Shown here: piece by piece, positions 19,990 through 31,073 of the stretch | How the letters are laid out: each line of letters opens with the position of its first letter | Position numbering within the stretch: position 1 is the first letter of the stretch | Position numbers and translations under genes: made by a program | Notes under the pieces: model-generated | The model's input: the letters and a program-made list of their open reading frames with translations, nothing else | What the model was told of the DNA's origin: nothing | Databases searched by the model: none | Source: Cristatella mucedo | Taxonomy: Eukaryota > Bryozoa > Phylactolaemata > Cristatellidae | Direction of reading: 5' to 3' | NCBI GenBank assembly: GCA_009760855.2 | Contig: WPIO01000106.1 | Coordinates: forward strand, 1,150,001 to 1,192,500 | Length of the DNA stretch: 42,500 nucleotides

Positions 19990-20830
19990 GTTCATTGAGG
20001 GCACTCCTGAGCTTCAAGTTCACAGCAGCAGTGAAGGTATCGAAGCTGTCTGCCGAACCTGGTGCTAATCAAGGAGATCTGCATCAGGGATAAATTTAAA
20101 AATCTCTCTGCATCATTGCTTTCCAAGTTGCGTCGCTGGACAAACTTGACTATACCATGCACGTGCAACGGAACAGGAACAGTAAAAGAGACTGAGGAAT
20201 GATCCGAAACGGTCAGAGGGCACACATTACGGTCAGTGGGGCATGCATCCTTTAGCGAAAACGAGGTATAAGATTGGCCACCGATATGACTGTCACGGTT
20301 AACGCATTGGACCAATCCAAAGTTCTCCACACAGTCAAGATAAAGAGATATGAGCGCACCTGATTGTTTGTAGGGTTTTCAATGCTAATGTTGAGGTCTA
20401 TTGCATTTGATAACGGCCTGTCATGCAAGAATATTTTTGGGAGGAACTACAAAAAATCCTCGAGAAACAAGGTTAGACATCGTAGACAGAAGGAGGTCAA
20501 TGGATCACAATTTTGAAAGGAAAGGTACTGTCCTTGATGGGAACCTGGTGGCAACTTATTCAAGCGATGGTTGATGCAAAACAAACTGCAGATCCTATGG
20601 TCAAGTGATTCAGAAATAAGGACAAAAACCCTGTGGCCAACCTTGTCAGACTGCAGGGATTGAAAGAACAAGAACCCGGGATGCGTAGTTTTAAATATGC
20701 AACCTCCACAGCAGAGCGTCATCCTCGTCTCGGTCAGCAGAAATGCATCCAGCTTCTTATGGACAACCAGATCACGGACAAGGAACCGCTTGTTCTTAAT
20801 GGGTAGACAATGTTGCGTGTGGTTGCTTAA
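19990..20830 (-). mobile_element. LINE APE-type endonuclease fragment
   Basis: Minus strand: IKNKRFLVRDLVVHKKLD then AFLLTETRM (about 20710-20800), the LxTET element with the catalytic Glu; then a degraded middle; then NFGLVQCVNRDSHIGGQSYT and TVSDHSSVSFTVPV (about 20180-20325), the terminal S-D-H catalytic block; then the linker VQRRNLESNDAERFLNLSL. Several frameshifts. It may be the 5' part of the LINE whose 3' part lies at 18285-19537, or a separate element. 19540-19990 is unassigned. Confidence 0.75.
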
Positions 20831-20849
20831 AAATCTGGTAAATTAACAG

Positions 20850-20945
20850 TGACAATAATAAAAGTGATAGTAATAATAATAATAATGATAACAACAGGTC
20901 TCTTGCATATCACCTTAAGAGAGCTAAGCAAGGTCATCGGAGATT
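20850..20945 (-). mobile_element. LINE/SINE tail, antisense
   Basis: (AAT)n on the plus strand, then GGTCTCTTGCATATCACCTT and AAGAGAGCTAAGCAAGG. This is the reverse complement of a CTCTTAAGGTGATATGCAAG-type tail with ATT repeats. Confidence 0.5.
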
Positions 20946-21104
20946 GCTACTGGAACCGGAAGTGACTTCCTGACATCCGGTGCAAACCAACAGAAAGCTT
21001 TACAACAGAACCATCGTAATTTAGAGTGAGGAACGGCGAGACGACCGGATACTGAGAAGCGGGTAGTGCAAGAGCGCGCCGGAGGAGCAAGAAGGTCGAC
21101 AGGT

Positions 21105-21282
21105 AAAAAAAATACTAGCTGATTTACAGCCTCTTTTTGTATAGCGACAAAAGAACCTTAACGGCTATCACCGCTGCTTGCAGTGGCGATAAAGGATCGC
21201 CCACCACAGGATTCGAACCCACGACCTCGGGACCGAGGTCGTGAAAAGCAACTGCCTTACCTAGTGAGCCATTACGACTCAC
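21105..21282 (-). mobile_element. SINE-1, near-complete, antisense
   Basis: The reverse complement has A box TGGCTCACTAGG (21260-21271), B box GGGTTCGAATCC (21209-21220), the conserved CGATCCTTTATCGCCACTGC body and GCTATACAAAAAGAGGCTGT end. It pairs closely with the plus-strand copy at 29612. Confidence 0.9.
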
Positions 21283-21372
21283 CAGGTAGGCTGGCGATAG
21301 CGAGTGAAGGGGCCTCTAGAGCAGACAGAGGATCTTTGAATCCATTCGTTGCTTCAGGCGCTGAAGGACATA

Positions 21373-21720
21373 TTAAGGCCAGGAGTTCAGAGTATAGGGA
21401 ATTGCGTTATAATCTAGACGCGATGCCAAATGCTCGTTTAATAGTTTCATTTCCGAGCTCATATATAAGCAGGCTCTGATTTCGGCGATGTTCCTTTCCT
21501 GCAATTGTGCCAGCTTGTCTGTGTAGAAAATGCGTTTATCCATGCAGTGACAAGTCGATTTGGAATAGCACACCCAAATTACGGTATGATATCACTAGAG
21601 TGATGTTAAATGAAACAACCTTGAGGATAAGGTCTTGCAACTCAAGAATGATATTAGGTTTCTCAGAACTGTCAGTTTTATCCAATCATCGGACAATCCA
21701 TCAGGCTTAAACTTTTCCTA
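21373..21720 (-). mobile_element. Old LINE-A relative, antisense
   Basis: Minus strand RNLGVLFQIDLSLHG, then after a frameshift NIAEIRACLYMSSEMKLL and HLASRLDYN, matching RNLGVIFQSDLSL, IAKIRACLDKDTTSKL and VTSRLDFC of LINE-A. Confidence 0.7.
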
Positions 21721-22029
21721 TTCTTAAAGCCTTTTCGAAATTAGGGTAATAGGGCGATCGCACGATTTCAAGGCTAAACAATTTAATTGGATGATCATCT
21801 AAAGGTGCCTGCATGAAAATCAAGACGCTGCCGCATGGCATGTCTCTGCTCCGTCCCCGTTGTACCAGCGACGACGCACGACGCCAGTCTATCAGTCAAA
21901 ATCTTACTCCCGGATAGTTCCTGCCAAAAGCAAAGTGGAGTTTTTCCCTTCGGTCCTTATCAAGCGTCAGATTAGCATGTGCCGACTTGATTGAAGCGGT
22001 CATTATTATTTAGTACAGCCAGTTGGTTT

Positions 22030-22640
22030 CCCTACTACGTCCTTGTCCTAAGTCGTTTCCGGCACGCATCGCTCTCGCGTGTCGCCAGCCTTGCAGCGAA
22101 GTGAGGCAGGTGTCAGCTCCTAATCGGCTAGCCAGCCCGGACCTTCATAGGTCAGCGGATATCCGCAAAGTGGCCAATTATTGAAGAGCGGCCGAAAGCC
22201 GAATTCGCAGTCAAACGGTGATAATCTCGCCTTGGCGTCAGCGTCAAGCGTCAAGCTTCAAGCTCGCGGACGCTCGCAGCTCGCCCGCCGGAAATTCAGA
22301 CGGGCTCTTCGCTCGAACCTCGTGATCCGGAGCCAATCGCCTTTGAGCTCCGGAGGAGCTGGCGACAGCCAACTCGCGCGTGGCGCCGGCTGCCCGGGCC
22401 GGCTGCCAATGCTGCAGACGACGCGAGCGAAAGGCGCCAGGCGGCGGAACAAGAGTGCGAGCGAGACCCGAGGCGAACGCTGCGCCAACAAGATTCAATT
22501 CGAGGCTGCAATTGTCGACGCGAGCTGCACAAGCCTCGTGTCGGACGGTCGCGCCTTGCGCTGGACTGACTCCCGCGCGACCGTCAAAACTGCGCGCGCC
22601 TCGGCTTGCGAACCTCGACCGCAGACTTGAATGCTGAATC
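22030..22640. other. CpG-rich unassigned block
   Basis: High CpG with open frames on both strands, as GC-rich DNA usually gives. No recognised protein or splice-bounded exon. 21721-22030 and 22640-23020 also show nothing assignable. Confidence 0.35.
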
Positions 22641-23021
22641 GAATGAAGGCGAGCAGAGCGGCACCGAAGCTTGACTCGCTGAAGCATGGCGGCTATTGGT
22701 CGGCGACTGCAGTAGTGAATGGAGGCTGATTCGTGGTTTGGATTCCGAGAGGGCGACGTCCCGACTTCCATGTCTGCATTTTGAGATGACGATTAAGCAA
22801 AGGCACATACAATTATTCCAGGTCCTCCTACCCCAGTATATCGCGCTTCAGTTACTCGGCCTTTGCTTCAGTTACCCAGAATGGTTGAAGACACGCGTGG
22901 CCTTCAGCGGCGGTTACAAGTGAAGAAGAAACTTCAATAGCCCGCGGCTAGTTGTGCCGTGGGACAAAGTGTTGCAAACTTCGATGAGTTTTTAATGCAC
23001 AAAATCTAGGTGTACTGTTTT

Positions 23022-23695
23022 AAAGTGACCTTTCATTGGACGACCACATCAGCTCCACAGTCAAGTCTGCCTACTTTCAGCTAAATATCGTTGCTGAAAT
23101 TCGGGCTTGCTTAGATAGGGATACCATATCTAAATTACTCCGTGCATTTGTGACATCCCATCTTGACTTCTGTAACTCAGTGCTCGCTGGTCCCCCTGCC
23201 TGTGCGATCAGGCGCTTACAGCTGGTGCAAAGGTCTGCAACTAGGCTTGTCTGTCGTGAGCGGCTCAGTTGCCACGTCGCACCACTTCTCGCCGACCTGC
23301 ACTGGCTCCCAGTCAATACCTATACCTCGTACCAACCTCAAATCCTTTAGAGATCGTGCCTGTAGTTTGTATGCTCCCAAAGCCCGGAACTCACTCTCAA
23401 CTTACGTCACGACATCTCCTGACCTGTCCACATTTAAATAGAAACTGAACACGCATCTATTTATGACAGCATTTAGTGGGTCCCTGCGATTCGTCCTTTA
23501 TGTGCTTATGCGAGCTAGAACTGCGTATGCTGCCACGAACCGTACTTGCATGCTGACCCTGACCATGTTATTCTTGTTGTTTGTTGAGCATGTTACCAAA
23601 AACCCTTCGATCATGCTTCCTTTGCAGCAAATGCAAAGTGCCTAGAAAGAGATTTGAGTTCTCTGAGGGCGCTCTAACAAATGCATTATTATTTT
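23022..23695 (+). mobile_element. LINE-A, 5'-truncated, internal deletion
   Basis: Encodes DDHISSTVKSAYFQL, IRACLDRDTISKLLRAFVTS and LLADLHWLPV, then loses roughly 150 bp (PVKQRIDF to the start of IPRTNLKS). It resumes at TACCTCGTACCAACC and runs to the 3' untranslated region, hairpin and a short ATT tail. Confidence 0.9.
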
Positions 23696-25874
23696 AATGC
23701 TCGCGCTGGGATCAGGTTCGGAAATCTATTAGTCATTGGAGACAGAGTCTGGCGGTGCTGAGGAAGGTCTGGTGTTCACGAGATCGGCAGGGATGGCTTG
23801 CGTGCCAGTGATCGTTGACGGGTGAAAAAGCCAGTGTAGCACGTTTCAAAGAATATTTAGGAACAGCACGTGCATGAGTTATAATGACTATGACCAGCCC
23901 TTCTATGCACCGCCAGCCATTGAAGCCGGGACGATTGTGGCTTCTTGTAGGTCACAGCCCAAGCCGTAATTCAAACCAATTATTACAGCCAACACTTTCC
24001 ATCCATAGTCTGGATTGTGTAATTGTTTAGCTCATTGTCCTTTGAAAATCTTCCGACACATTTGACAAAGCCCTTTGAAGGGCAACTTCAATTTACCTGC
24101 GGCCGGAATCGACGGCACTGGCTTTCGCACAGGGTTAAGAAAGTAATACCAAAGTGGGAGGACAGAGCGAACACTCTGCGAAACTTTCTCCAGATGCCGT
24201 GGACACGGAGGCGTTAGCCTCTTTCGAGCTGATTGAAGGCAGGCGGATTTCGAAGAAGTGGCTGTTACAACCGACTGTCGGCTACAGCGTTCTAAAAGCC
24301 AAAACTTTGTTTCGGCACTGTGTCGGTAGTCAATCGGAATGGGCAGCAGCTTGTCACAGCTCAGCCGGAGACCGGCGGAACAAAACTATTCTGCAGTCAC
24401 CTCCCAAGTCGTAAGGTCAAGGTCAAGCGGGTCTCTGTGGTAAGTAAATCGAGTCGGACCTAAGGATACCCAGGGTCTGATCTGTGACCATCACAGTCAC
24501 TGTCCTAGAGAGGATGCAGCGCAACAATTTCTCATATCACGAGGATCCACCCGGCAGCACCTTGCACACGATTAACTGTCAGAGGTCACCCGACACCGGG
24601 CATTGTTGCAAGACGCAGCTTGATCAGAAGGCGGCCCAGCTGGTGCCAGGGATCTGGCAGAATTTTTCACAGACTAATGTCATGCGCGACTTCCGATTTT
24701 GAACACTGAGCTAGCAGACAGGCAAGCTTTCTTAGGTGCCTGAGAATACATTCAGATGCCACATGCTTCTCCAAAAGCGCACAAGTCGCTTGCATTTTTG
24801 TGTGTGTGAATAAAAGCAAAGGATTGTCTATCACTAGAGTAAATTCGCAGATCGCAGCCACCTACATAGAATTACTTCCTAAATGGAGTTGGATTTTATT
24901 GTCGTGCCATGCATGCGGCATCAGCACTAAGTAGTGCGAGCAAGAGTATTGACAAGAGCCACCTTATAGATTCTAACCCCTCAGATAGCTCACTGGGCTT
25001 CCAGAAACAAGGCTAACTAAATCTACTAAAGTTTTTCATCGAGCTTTCCTTTACAGATGGAAGGAAAGCCATTTCAGCTGCTCTGGACTTGAACATGAAC
25101 TCTCCTCTGGAGACAAATATATGAATCTGAATCAGGAACTCCTGCCCCCCCCCCACTAACTTTATGGGTGGCAAAGAGAACAAGCGAACTCAAACACGGA
25201 CAAGGAGTCCAAAAACGAGCTGAAATTTGCCTAGTCGGTCTCAGCCTAATAGGTATGTATCACTGCCTCACAGAAGACGCACACCGTGCTTGTGCACTGC
25301 CTGGCCGTGACAACCACAGGCTACACAGGGTGTGCACAACAAAAAATGATCGGCACACTGCCACCGTGAATATTGTTAACCAGATGACTGCAGCTGCATG
25401 CAGTGGCAGTGTAATTGTTAGATGGCTTAGACAATGCCGGCCCGATATAAACAGCACGCAGACAGACAGACACGCAACGTAATGCTGAGCTGCAATGATG
25501 ACCGCACGTACAACGAATGGGAAGGGGCATCGATCCGTGCTAGCTCAGCCAGGATAGAATGCATTAGCTGTAGCTTAGAGGTGGCAGCGAAGGATTTCAG
25601 TTGATCGTCCGGAGAACATCGGGCAACCTGCTGTCAATTCGAGTCCAGGGCTTTATCTAAGCAACAAGCGGACAATACTTTCTATAAATAAATGCTAACG
25701 AGGACGGACGGTGTATGATCGAGGCAGAGGACGCTGATGCACGCCTCATTCTCAGATGACACGAATGTCAGCTGAGCTCCTGAATCAGCTGGAGCCGCCC
25801 AGATAGCAGCATATGCGGTCGAACGATCTCGCACCCAAATGACAGCGATGCTTGTAGCCGATGGGGCAGTGGCT
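23696..25874. other. No gene recognised
   Basis: About 2.2 kb of mixed sequence with only short open frames. It may contain the missing 3' exon and untranslated region of KXD1 (minus strand), but nothing is supportable. Confidence 0.4.
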
Positions 25875-26288
25875 TTAGGAACGCCTAGGCACGTCTGTCG
25901 CAGCTGCATTATACTGAGACCGTCCGTGTCGACAGTGCAACAGCAGGGTGAAATTCTTGGTGGAGTTCAGACCTTCATCACCTGATGCCGACAAAATTTA
26001 AGGTCCACATGTGAGCCTCACTATCTTGCAAAGCACAGGCACAGTGTGGAGCTTCAGCAGGGCTATTCCTCCGTGGCACTACTCGTCAGGCGGTGCATAC
26101 GAAGTGTTACATGCTGAAACGATAAATGCCAGAGTAGCAATGAGGCACCACACAAAAATGCCCGTTTGCACACCTCAATGCTCAGGGCTTGCACCCCGAG
26201 TCAGCAGCTGCTGGCAGGCAACAATCACGGACACGCCAAGGAACTAACAGCTGCAGCAGCAGGCTGCCAGCATTGGGGTAAAGCATAC

Positions 26289-26335
26289 CTTCAAACTCCT
26301 CGGGATACTGCTTTGCCAGCACAGCCTTGAGTGAC
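26289..26335 (-). CDS. KXD1: KXD1 exon 3
   Basis: A 47-nt exon with acceptor ATTGCTGCCGTAG|G and donor GAAG|GTATGC. The first G completes the Arg codon from exon 2, then SLKAVLAKQYPEEFE follows, matching the family's LKxKLAxQxPEAF helix. A stronger-looking acceptor (TGCTCCTGTCAG) lies 32 nt upstream in the same open frame but would break the join with exon 2. If the donor is not used, the frame runs on to a stop at 26182-26184. Confidence 0.85.
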
Positions 26336-29300
26336 CTACGGCAGCAATTGCAAAACCTCTCGGGACCCTGACAGGAGCAAAGCACAATAACGGTGGTTAA
26401 CAGCAATCGGGAACTGCACGTGGCACATCAGAGAGATCGATACATAGGCTGCAGAGCTGAAGTGTGCATGGCCCAACCTATTGCAACTTTACTGCCACGA
26501 ACATGCTAAATACACTTCAGGTCTTGACTTCTGTAACTCACTGCTTGCTGGCCTACCGGCATGTGCAATCAGGCGATTAAAGCTGGTGCAAAACTCTGCA
26601 GCTAGGCTTGTCTGTCGTGAGCATTGCAGTTGCCGCATCACACCACTTCTCGCCGACCTGCTACCAGTCAAGCAACGGATCGACTTCAAGGTTTTGTCGC
26701 TCACTTTTAGGTCACTTCCTTCTTAGGCTCAAGCCTACCTATCAGATCTACTCCCCCACCAGGCCAAGCATCGTACCACCTGCTTTTCGGAATCCAACAG
26801 TTTACCAATACCTCGTACAAACCTCAAATCCTTTGGAGACCGTGCATTTAGTTCGTATGATCTCAAAGCCTGGAACTCCCTCCCGACTTGTGTCACAACA
26901 TCCCTGACTTGATCATATTTGAAAAGAACTCAAAAACACACCTATTTAGGACAGCATTTAGTGGGTCCCTGTGATTCGTCCTTCACGTGCTTATGCGTGC
27001 TGACACTATGCACGCTGCCACTAACCACATTTGGATACTGACCCTGTGCATGTCACTCACCCCCAACCATGCTATTCATTTTGTTTGTTTATCAAGCATG
27101 ATATTACTCACCATTCAATTGCATTTTCCTTTGCAGCAAATGTAAAGCGCCTAGAGAGTGATTGAGTTCTCTGACGGCGCTTTATCAAGTGCATTATTAT
27201 TATTATTATTATTCAGGTGCCCTGCACCCTTTCACAGCTTAGCATCTGTGGCTGTAGCAACGTGTCCAAACATCCAGTCTCATGTCGGAGATGAGGCAGC
27301 CCCTCTCACCGAGGGCTATGGGGAGACTATCATCATAGGTATCCATAAGAAAAGGGGGAGGGAGATTGAGGGTATACAGCGAGAACCGATGCTTAACATT
27401 AACCTAAGGTCCCCATCTTAGTCGCTAAGCACATGATTTCAAGTAAAAATAAATAAAGTGCTATACGTGCACAGGCCACTTCACTGTTTGAAAATTTGCA
27501 TTAGTCAGTCGTTGGGCTGTGGAGCAAAACCACATATAGAACATCAGGGTCAGCTCAACACCTGCATACATAGCCTACTGTCAGTTAACAAACTTTTGGC
27601 TCGAGGAACACAAGAGGCTGCTACTGTGGGCAACCTAGCCTAGGCCAATTGATGATGTCCAACATTTTGTGCATCTTGACATCCTGGAGCCTGTTAGCAA
27701 ATGACAGTATAAAAAAAACACTTAGTCGATCCTATGAAATTACTTCTCAGTGTAAAATGCATTTACGAATGGAGCGATTGCCATTCAGCAAATTCCAGAT
27801 TGGCAAAAAGCATTGGCGAAACGTTGGCAAAAAGCAGCAGCAACGTTCGATGCAGCAAATATAAAACAGACACGTGGTTACTTAATTACAAACTCCCTAT
27901 CCTCTAAAAAGCAGCAGGAACAGACAAGCCAGCTCAGGGTAGCTTGGATGCAGCAGCCAGAGTGCTTCCACTACAACGTGGAGTCTCAGCTGGCTTAGCT
28001 GTTAGATATAGCAGAATTGGGGGATTAGGGGATTATTGCACGATTGGGGACTGACAGTGAGTGCTGCGACGAGTTCTCTGGAGAGCGCCCTCGAAGCTTA
28101 ACTAGATGAGTCCAGCATTACCTTCGAAGTAAAGCCGGGCTACTTTCACCTAGCTAGCTAGCATTGCGAAAAATCGGGCTTGCTTGGATAAAGACACCAA
28201 GGCCAAACTGCTCCGTGCATTCAAGATATCCCGACTAGATTTCTGTAGCTCACTACTGGTAGGTGACTTACTTATGCAGCTCACTACTCGTAGGGACCGT
28301 GCACTGAGACGCTTGCAGCTGATGCCAAACTTAGCTACAAGGCTAATCTGCTGAAAGCAGCGTAGCTGCCACATTACGCCACTGCTCATCAGTCGTCACT
28401 GGCTGCTGCCTAGCTAGCAGCATATCGACTTCAAGATCCAGTCGCTCAAATTTAACTTTTTCTGCTCTCCTGCTCCGACGTGCCCATCTGAATCACTTTG
28501 CCAGCAGGCTTCCGGCAGCGGCCACCCACTCTTCGGACACGGGTCAATTGGTTGTGCCACTATGTAATTGCACATCTCTTTGAATCTGTGCCTTCAGTCC
28601 CTACGCTCCCGAAGCAACGGAACGCACTTGCGGCTGACATTGTGCTGACTAATTGCGGGTGAATCTGTGCTGATTAATGCTGACTAGTGGCCTTCTTGTG
28701 TGCTCATGTTGCATGCTCATCTGGGCAGGATGCACCGCTTGCCATCGACTCTTTTGCTTCTCTTGCAGCAAGTAGACATCCGGTTCTCTTCATGGCGCTA
28801 TAGAAAAAGACTCGCTATCATTTTAATCAAGTGGCTTTCGGTGCGAATGCGGTAGCCAACAGCCTCCATGTCTCACACTAAAGAGAAAATACGAAGCTTA
28901 GCTGAGTCGGCAGCAAAGAGGAGCCGAATAGCGTGGAAGATGAAGCACGAGAAGGTCGGCTGGAAAGGATGTGGGAAAGGAGGCTCGGCAGCAGGAGAGG
29001 AGATGCCATCGCTCGTACAATAGTCGTCTCGGGAGTCAGCTGCAGTGGACTACTGGCTCGGGTGCTAACATCCGCAGGCCAGGATTCAACCACCACATCG
29101 GTATCACAAGTCGGTCTACATGCCGTCCTCTGTCTGGCTCTACTACTGCTGCAGGTGGACGCTGAACTGCAGCCGATGAGACAACAACCCAGCGGGCTAG
29201 CCGCGAGGCTAGCCGAGCACTGCTCAAGAGATCGCACCGCTAAGCGACGGCATGTCAGCATTGCACGCACCGAATCCGTCCGAAGACGCTCTCGAGGGTT

Positions 29301-30499
29301 TTCTTCGTCTCCGCCAGCAGCTTTATGTTCTTTCGGAATTCCTTGCTCATGGCCTCAAAGCGGATGGCTGACAGCGCATTGAGGTTGACCAGCATCTCGT
29401 TTGTCTTCTCGAACTTCTGCAGTCTACCGTGGCGACAAGCGAGGTGAGTGCGAGCCAGGCGCCGGAGATCAGCGCCAGTCAAGCACGCACATCGCACCGG
29501 CGCCGGGAAAACCATCATCGAGCACATTAGAAAATGGCGGCCAAGTGCCACACGTCAGCGCACTATTACGACGTGTGCCCGCGTTCGCGCACAAGATTAG
29601 GCCAGCGTGCATGAGTAATGGCTCACTAGGTAAGGCGGTTGCTTTTCACGACCTTGGCCCCGAGGTCGTGGGTTCGAATCCTGCGGTGGGCGATCCTTTA
29701 TCGCCACTGCTAGCGGTGGTGATAGCCATAAAGGCTCTTCTGTCGCTATACAAAAGAGGCTGTTAAATCAGCTAGTATTTTATGATATAAGACACTGAAG
29801 TGACCCGGCTACAGACACGCACGGAGCGTGCACACGCTCCGAATGACAGGCTGGAATATGGGCGTTAAAATGCACACGCCGCGAGTCGCACAGATGTCAA
29901 AATTATCATGCTGACTCTTATTGCATTGAACTTGTCGACCTTGCGACGTCGAGCGACCGTTGCGGGTCGCGCCGTTCTAAAGGAACGAGCTACATTTCAT
30001 AGCTTGGAGGAGGATTCGTCTTTATCGACACCATCGATAATCCTCCACCCCTCCCCCCCCCCGTTTGGAGCGGGTCTGAGCCACGACCGAGCCACGGCTG
30101 AGCGCTGGAGCACGCTCTATCGGCGTGGGAGGGCGCGAGACACGGTGGCCCGCCGACGCCTCGACGTCGGGCTCAAACGGAAGAGCTCGCCCGCGCGCGC
30201 AGAGGCCGCGGTCGCCGGGCAGCAGCAGACGCTCCGCGAACTCGCGGCTCACATCGAGGCGGGCGACGCGAAAGAGAGAGGCAGCAGCGAGTCACTCCGG
30301 GCGGGTGCTGAATGTTGCAGCCCTGCAGCCGACGACGTGGAGCCTCGCATGTGCGCAACGTCACCGGCGCGCAGCGTCAGCCTAGCGGCAGTCTCTCTTA
30401 CACGAACGCTTGGGATTCCAGAAGTTCGTTGATGTCCTGCATGTTTACCATTTCTACAAAGGAGTCAACTAGCGTCACGCCAGCGCTGCTGTCGGCCAT
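26289..30499 (-). CDS. KXD1: KxDL motif-containing protein 1 (KXD1), three exons, 3' partial
   Basis: Whole-gene entry. KXD1 is a small coiled-coil subunit of BORC, which couples lysosomes to ARL8 and kinesin. Exons at 30402-30499, 29271-29423 and 26289-26335 join in compatible phases and give 99 codons plus one base. The core FEKTNEMLVNLNALS ... MSKEFRKN ... VFGRIR followed by SLKAVLAKQYPEEFE matches the KXD1 family along its length. The eponymous K-x-D-L motif reads KKTL here. The 3' end is unresolved: after exon 3 there is a good donor (GAAG|GTATGC), but the frame is also open to a stop at 26182. A speculative last exon is 25875-25981 (acceptor GGCATCAG, right phase, stop TAA). Intron 1 holds a SINE-1 copy; intron 2 holds a LINE-A copy, an old LINE and a LINE-B scrap. 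Confidence 0.9.
26522..27211 (+). mobile_element. LINE-A, 5'-truncated, in KXD1 intron 2
   Basis: Starts in LDFCNSLLAGLPACAIRR and runs through SAARLVC, IDFKVLSLTF, 3' untranslated region, hairpin and (ATT)n. Candidate 7-bp target-site duplication TTCAGGT at 26516-26522 and 27212-27218. It lies antisense to KXD1. Confidence 0.9.
27219..28119. other. KXD1 intron 2, no element recognised
   Basis: About 900 bp of moderate GC sequence. Nothing assignable. Confidence 0.4.
28120..28822 (+). mobile_element. Old LINE, highly diverged
   Basis: Nucleotide similarity to LINE-A C-terminal sequence: CGGGCTTGCTTGGATAAAGA, CTCCGTGCATTCAAG, TTCTGTAGCTCACTACTGG, then GACGCTTGCAGCTGATGCC and TATCGACTTCAAGATCC. 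There are many stops. The end is ATGGCGCTATAGAAAAAGAC followed by ATT. Confidence 0.65.
28833..29040 (-). mobile_element. LINE-B scrap, antisense
   Basis: The plus strand shows GGCTTTCGGTGCGAATGCGG, TAGCCAACAG, GAGAAAATACGAAGCTTAGC and GGCTGGAAAGGATGTG, in the same order as the minus-strand copies at 7925-8405 and 16204-16560. It sits 230 bp from KXD1 exon 2. Confidence 0.65.
29271..29423 (-). CDS. KXD1: KXD1 exon 2 (KxDL core)
   Basis: The acceptor is GCCACGGTAG|A and the donor is ATTCG|GTGCGT. The exon encodes LQKFEKTNEMLVNLNALS, AIRFEAMSKEFRKNIKLL, then AETKKTLESVFGRIR. This is the diagnostic KXD1 coiled-coil core; FEKTNEML is nearly invariant. The KxDL motif is changed to KKTL. A second acceptor (CTGCAG|AAG) lies 7 nt downstream, but only the first fits the phase of exon 1. 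Confidence 0.92.
29612..29785 (+). mobile_element. SINE-1, near-complete, in KXD1 intron 1
   Basis: A box TGGCTCACTAGG at 29619-29630 and B box GGTTCGAATCC at 29671-29681 have tRNA spacing. A body GGGCGATCCTTTATCGCCAC and an end CGCTATACAAAAGAGGCTGT follow. The head has no usable anticodon stem, so it is not a functional tRNA gene. Confidence 0.9.
30402..30499 (-). CDS. KXD1: KXD1 exon 1 (start codon exon)
   Basis: ATG at 30499 is the only in-frame ATG after an upstream stop near 30617. The exon encodes MADSSAGVTL then VDSFVEMVNMQDINELLE, and ends SQAF plus GT of a split Val codon. The donor is CGT|GTAAGAG. The pattern of a helix with D-[VI]-N about ten residues before FEKTNEM is that of the KXD1 N-terminus. 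The surroundings are CpG-rich, as expected near a promoter. Confidence 0.85.
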
Positions 30500-30721
30500 T
30501 TGGGCGGAACACCCGGGGCAGTCTGAGCTGCGGCCGCCACGCCTACTTTTGTCCGGAAGTGCCGCAACCGCAGGAGGCACTAACCGCCTCTCGCAGTCGG
30601 AGAGCAAAGAGCATAATCACAAGTTCATAGATGACGCTTTAGATGCGAAAAAATTGACCGTGACTGGAGTGTCTGTGTTCATGGCCAACGGACGATTCTA
30701 TTCATTGGAGACGCAGACGAG

Positions 30722-30764
30722 TCGATCGCGCAGTTATCTCCCAGGGAGATAACTCTGCGATCGC
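30722..30764. repeat. Near-perfect 20-bp-arm palindrome upstream of KXD1
   Basis: CGATCGCGCAGTTATCTCCC, one central A, then GGGAGATAACTCTGCGATCG: 18 of 20 positions pair. It lies about 225 bp upstream of the KXD1 start codon. Confidence 0.9.
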
Positions 30765-30925
30765 CAGCACGATTGGATCATTGCAGCCCGCCGAGATTTT
30801 TAGGGCTGAGACAAACGGGCATCGATTGGCCCTTCTCACATTGCATTCGACTTTATTTCTATCTATAATAATATAGATAAATAAAAATGCACAGCTTCTG
30901 GTAAGAATTTGCTTATGTTATGATA

Positions 30926-31065
30926 TTCATTTTGTTTGTTTTTCAAGCATGATTTTACTTACTATTCTATTGCGTATCACTTTGCAGCAAATGTAAAGCG
31001 CCTAGAAAGAGATTAAGTTCTCTGAGGGCGCTTTATCAAGTGCAATATTATTATTATTATTATTA
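30926..31065 (+). mobile_element. LINE-A tail-only copy with 8-bp target-site duplication
   Basis: 3' untranslated end from TTCATTTTGTTTGTTTTTCA through the hairpin to (ATT)n. TTATGATA occurs at 30918-30925 and again at 31066-31073. Confidence 0.88.
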
Positions 31066-31073
31066 TTATGATA

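Noticed and set aside
25682-25909. A coding-looking minus-strand frame of 75 codons near KXD1
   Set aside because: No family recognised, no clear acceptor in phase with KXD1 exon 3. It overlaps, in another frame, the speculative last exon.
29612-29690. A tRNA gene
   Set aside because: The A and B boxes are good, but the cloverleaf does not close and the body and tail repeat at 21105 and 6690, so it is a SINE.
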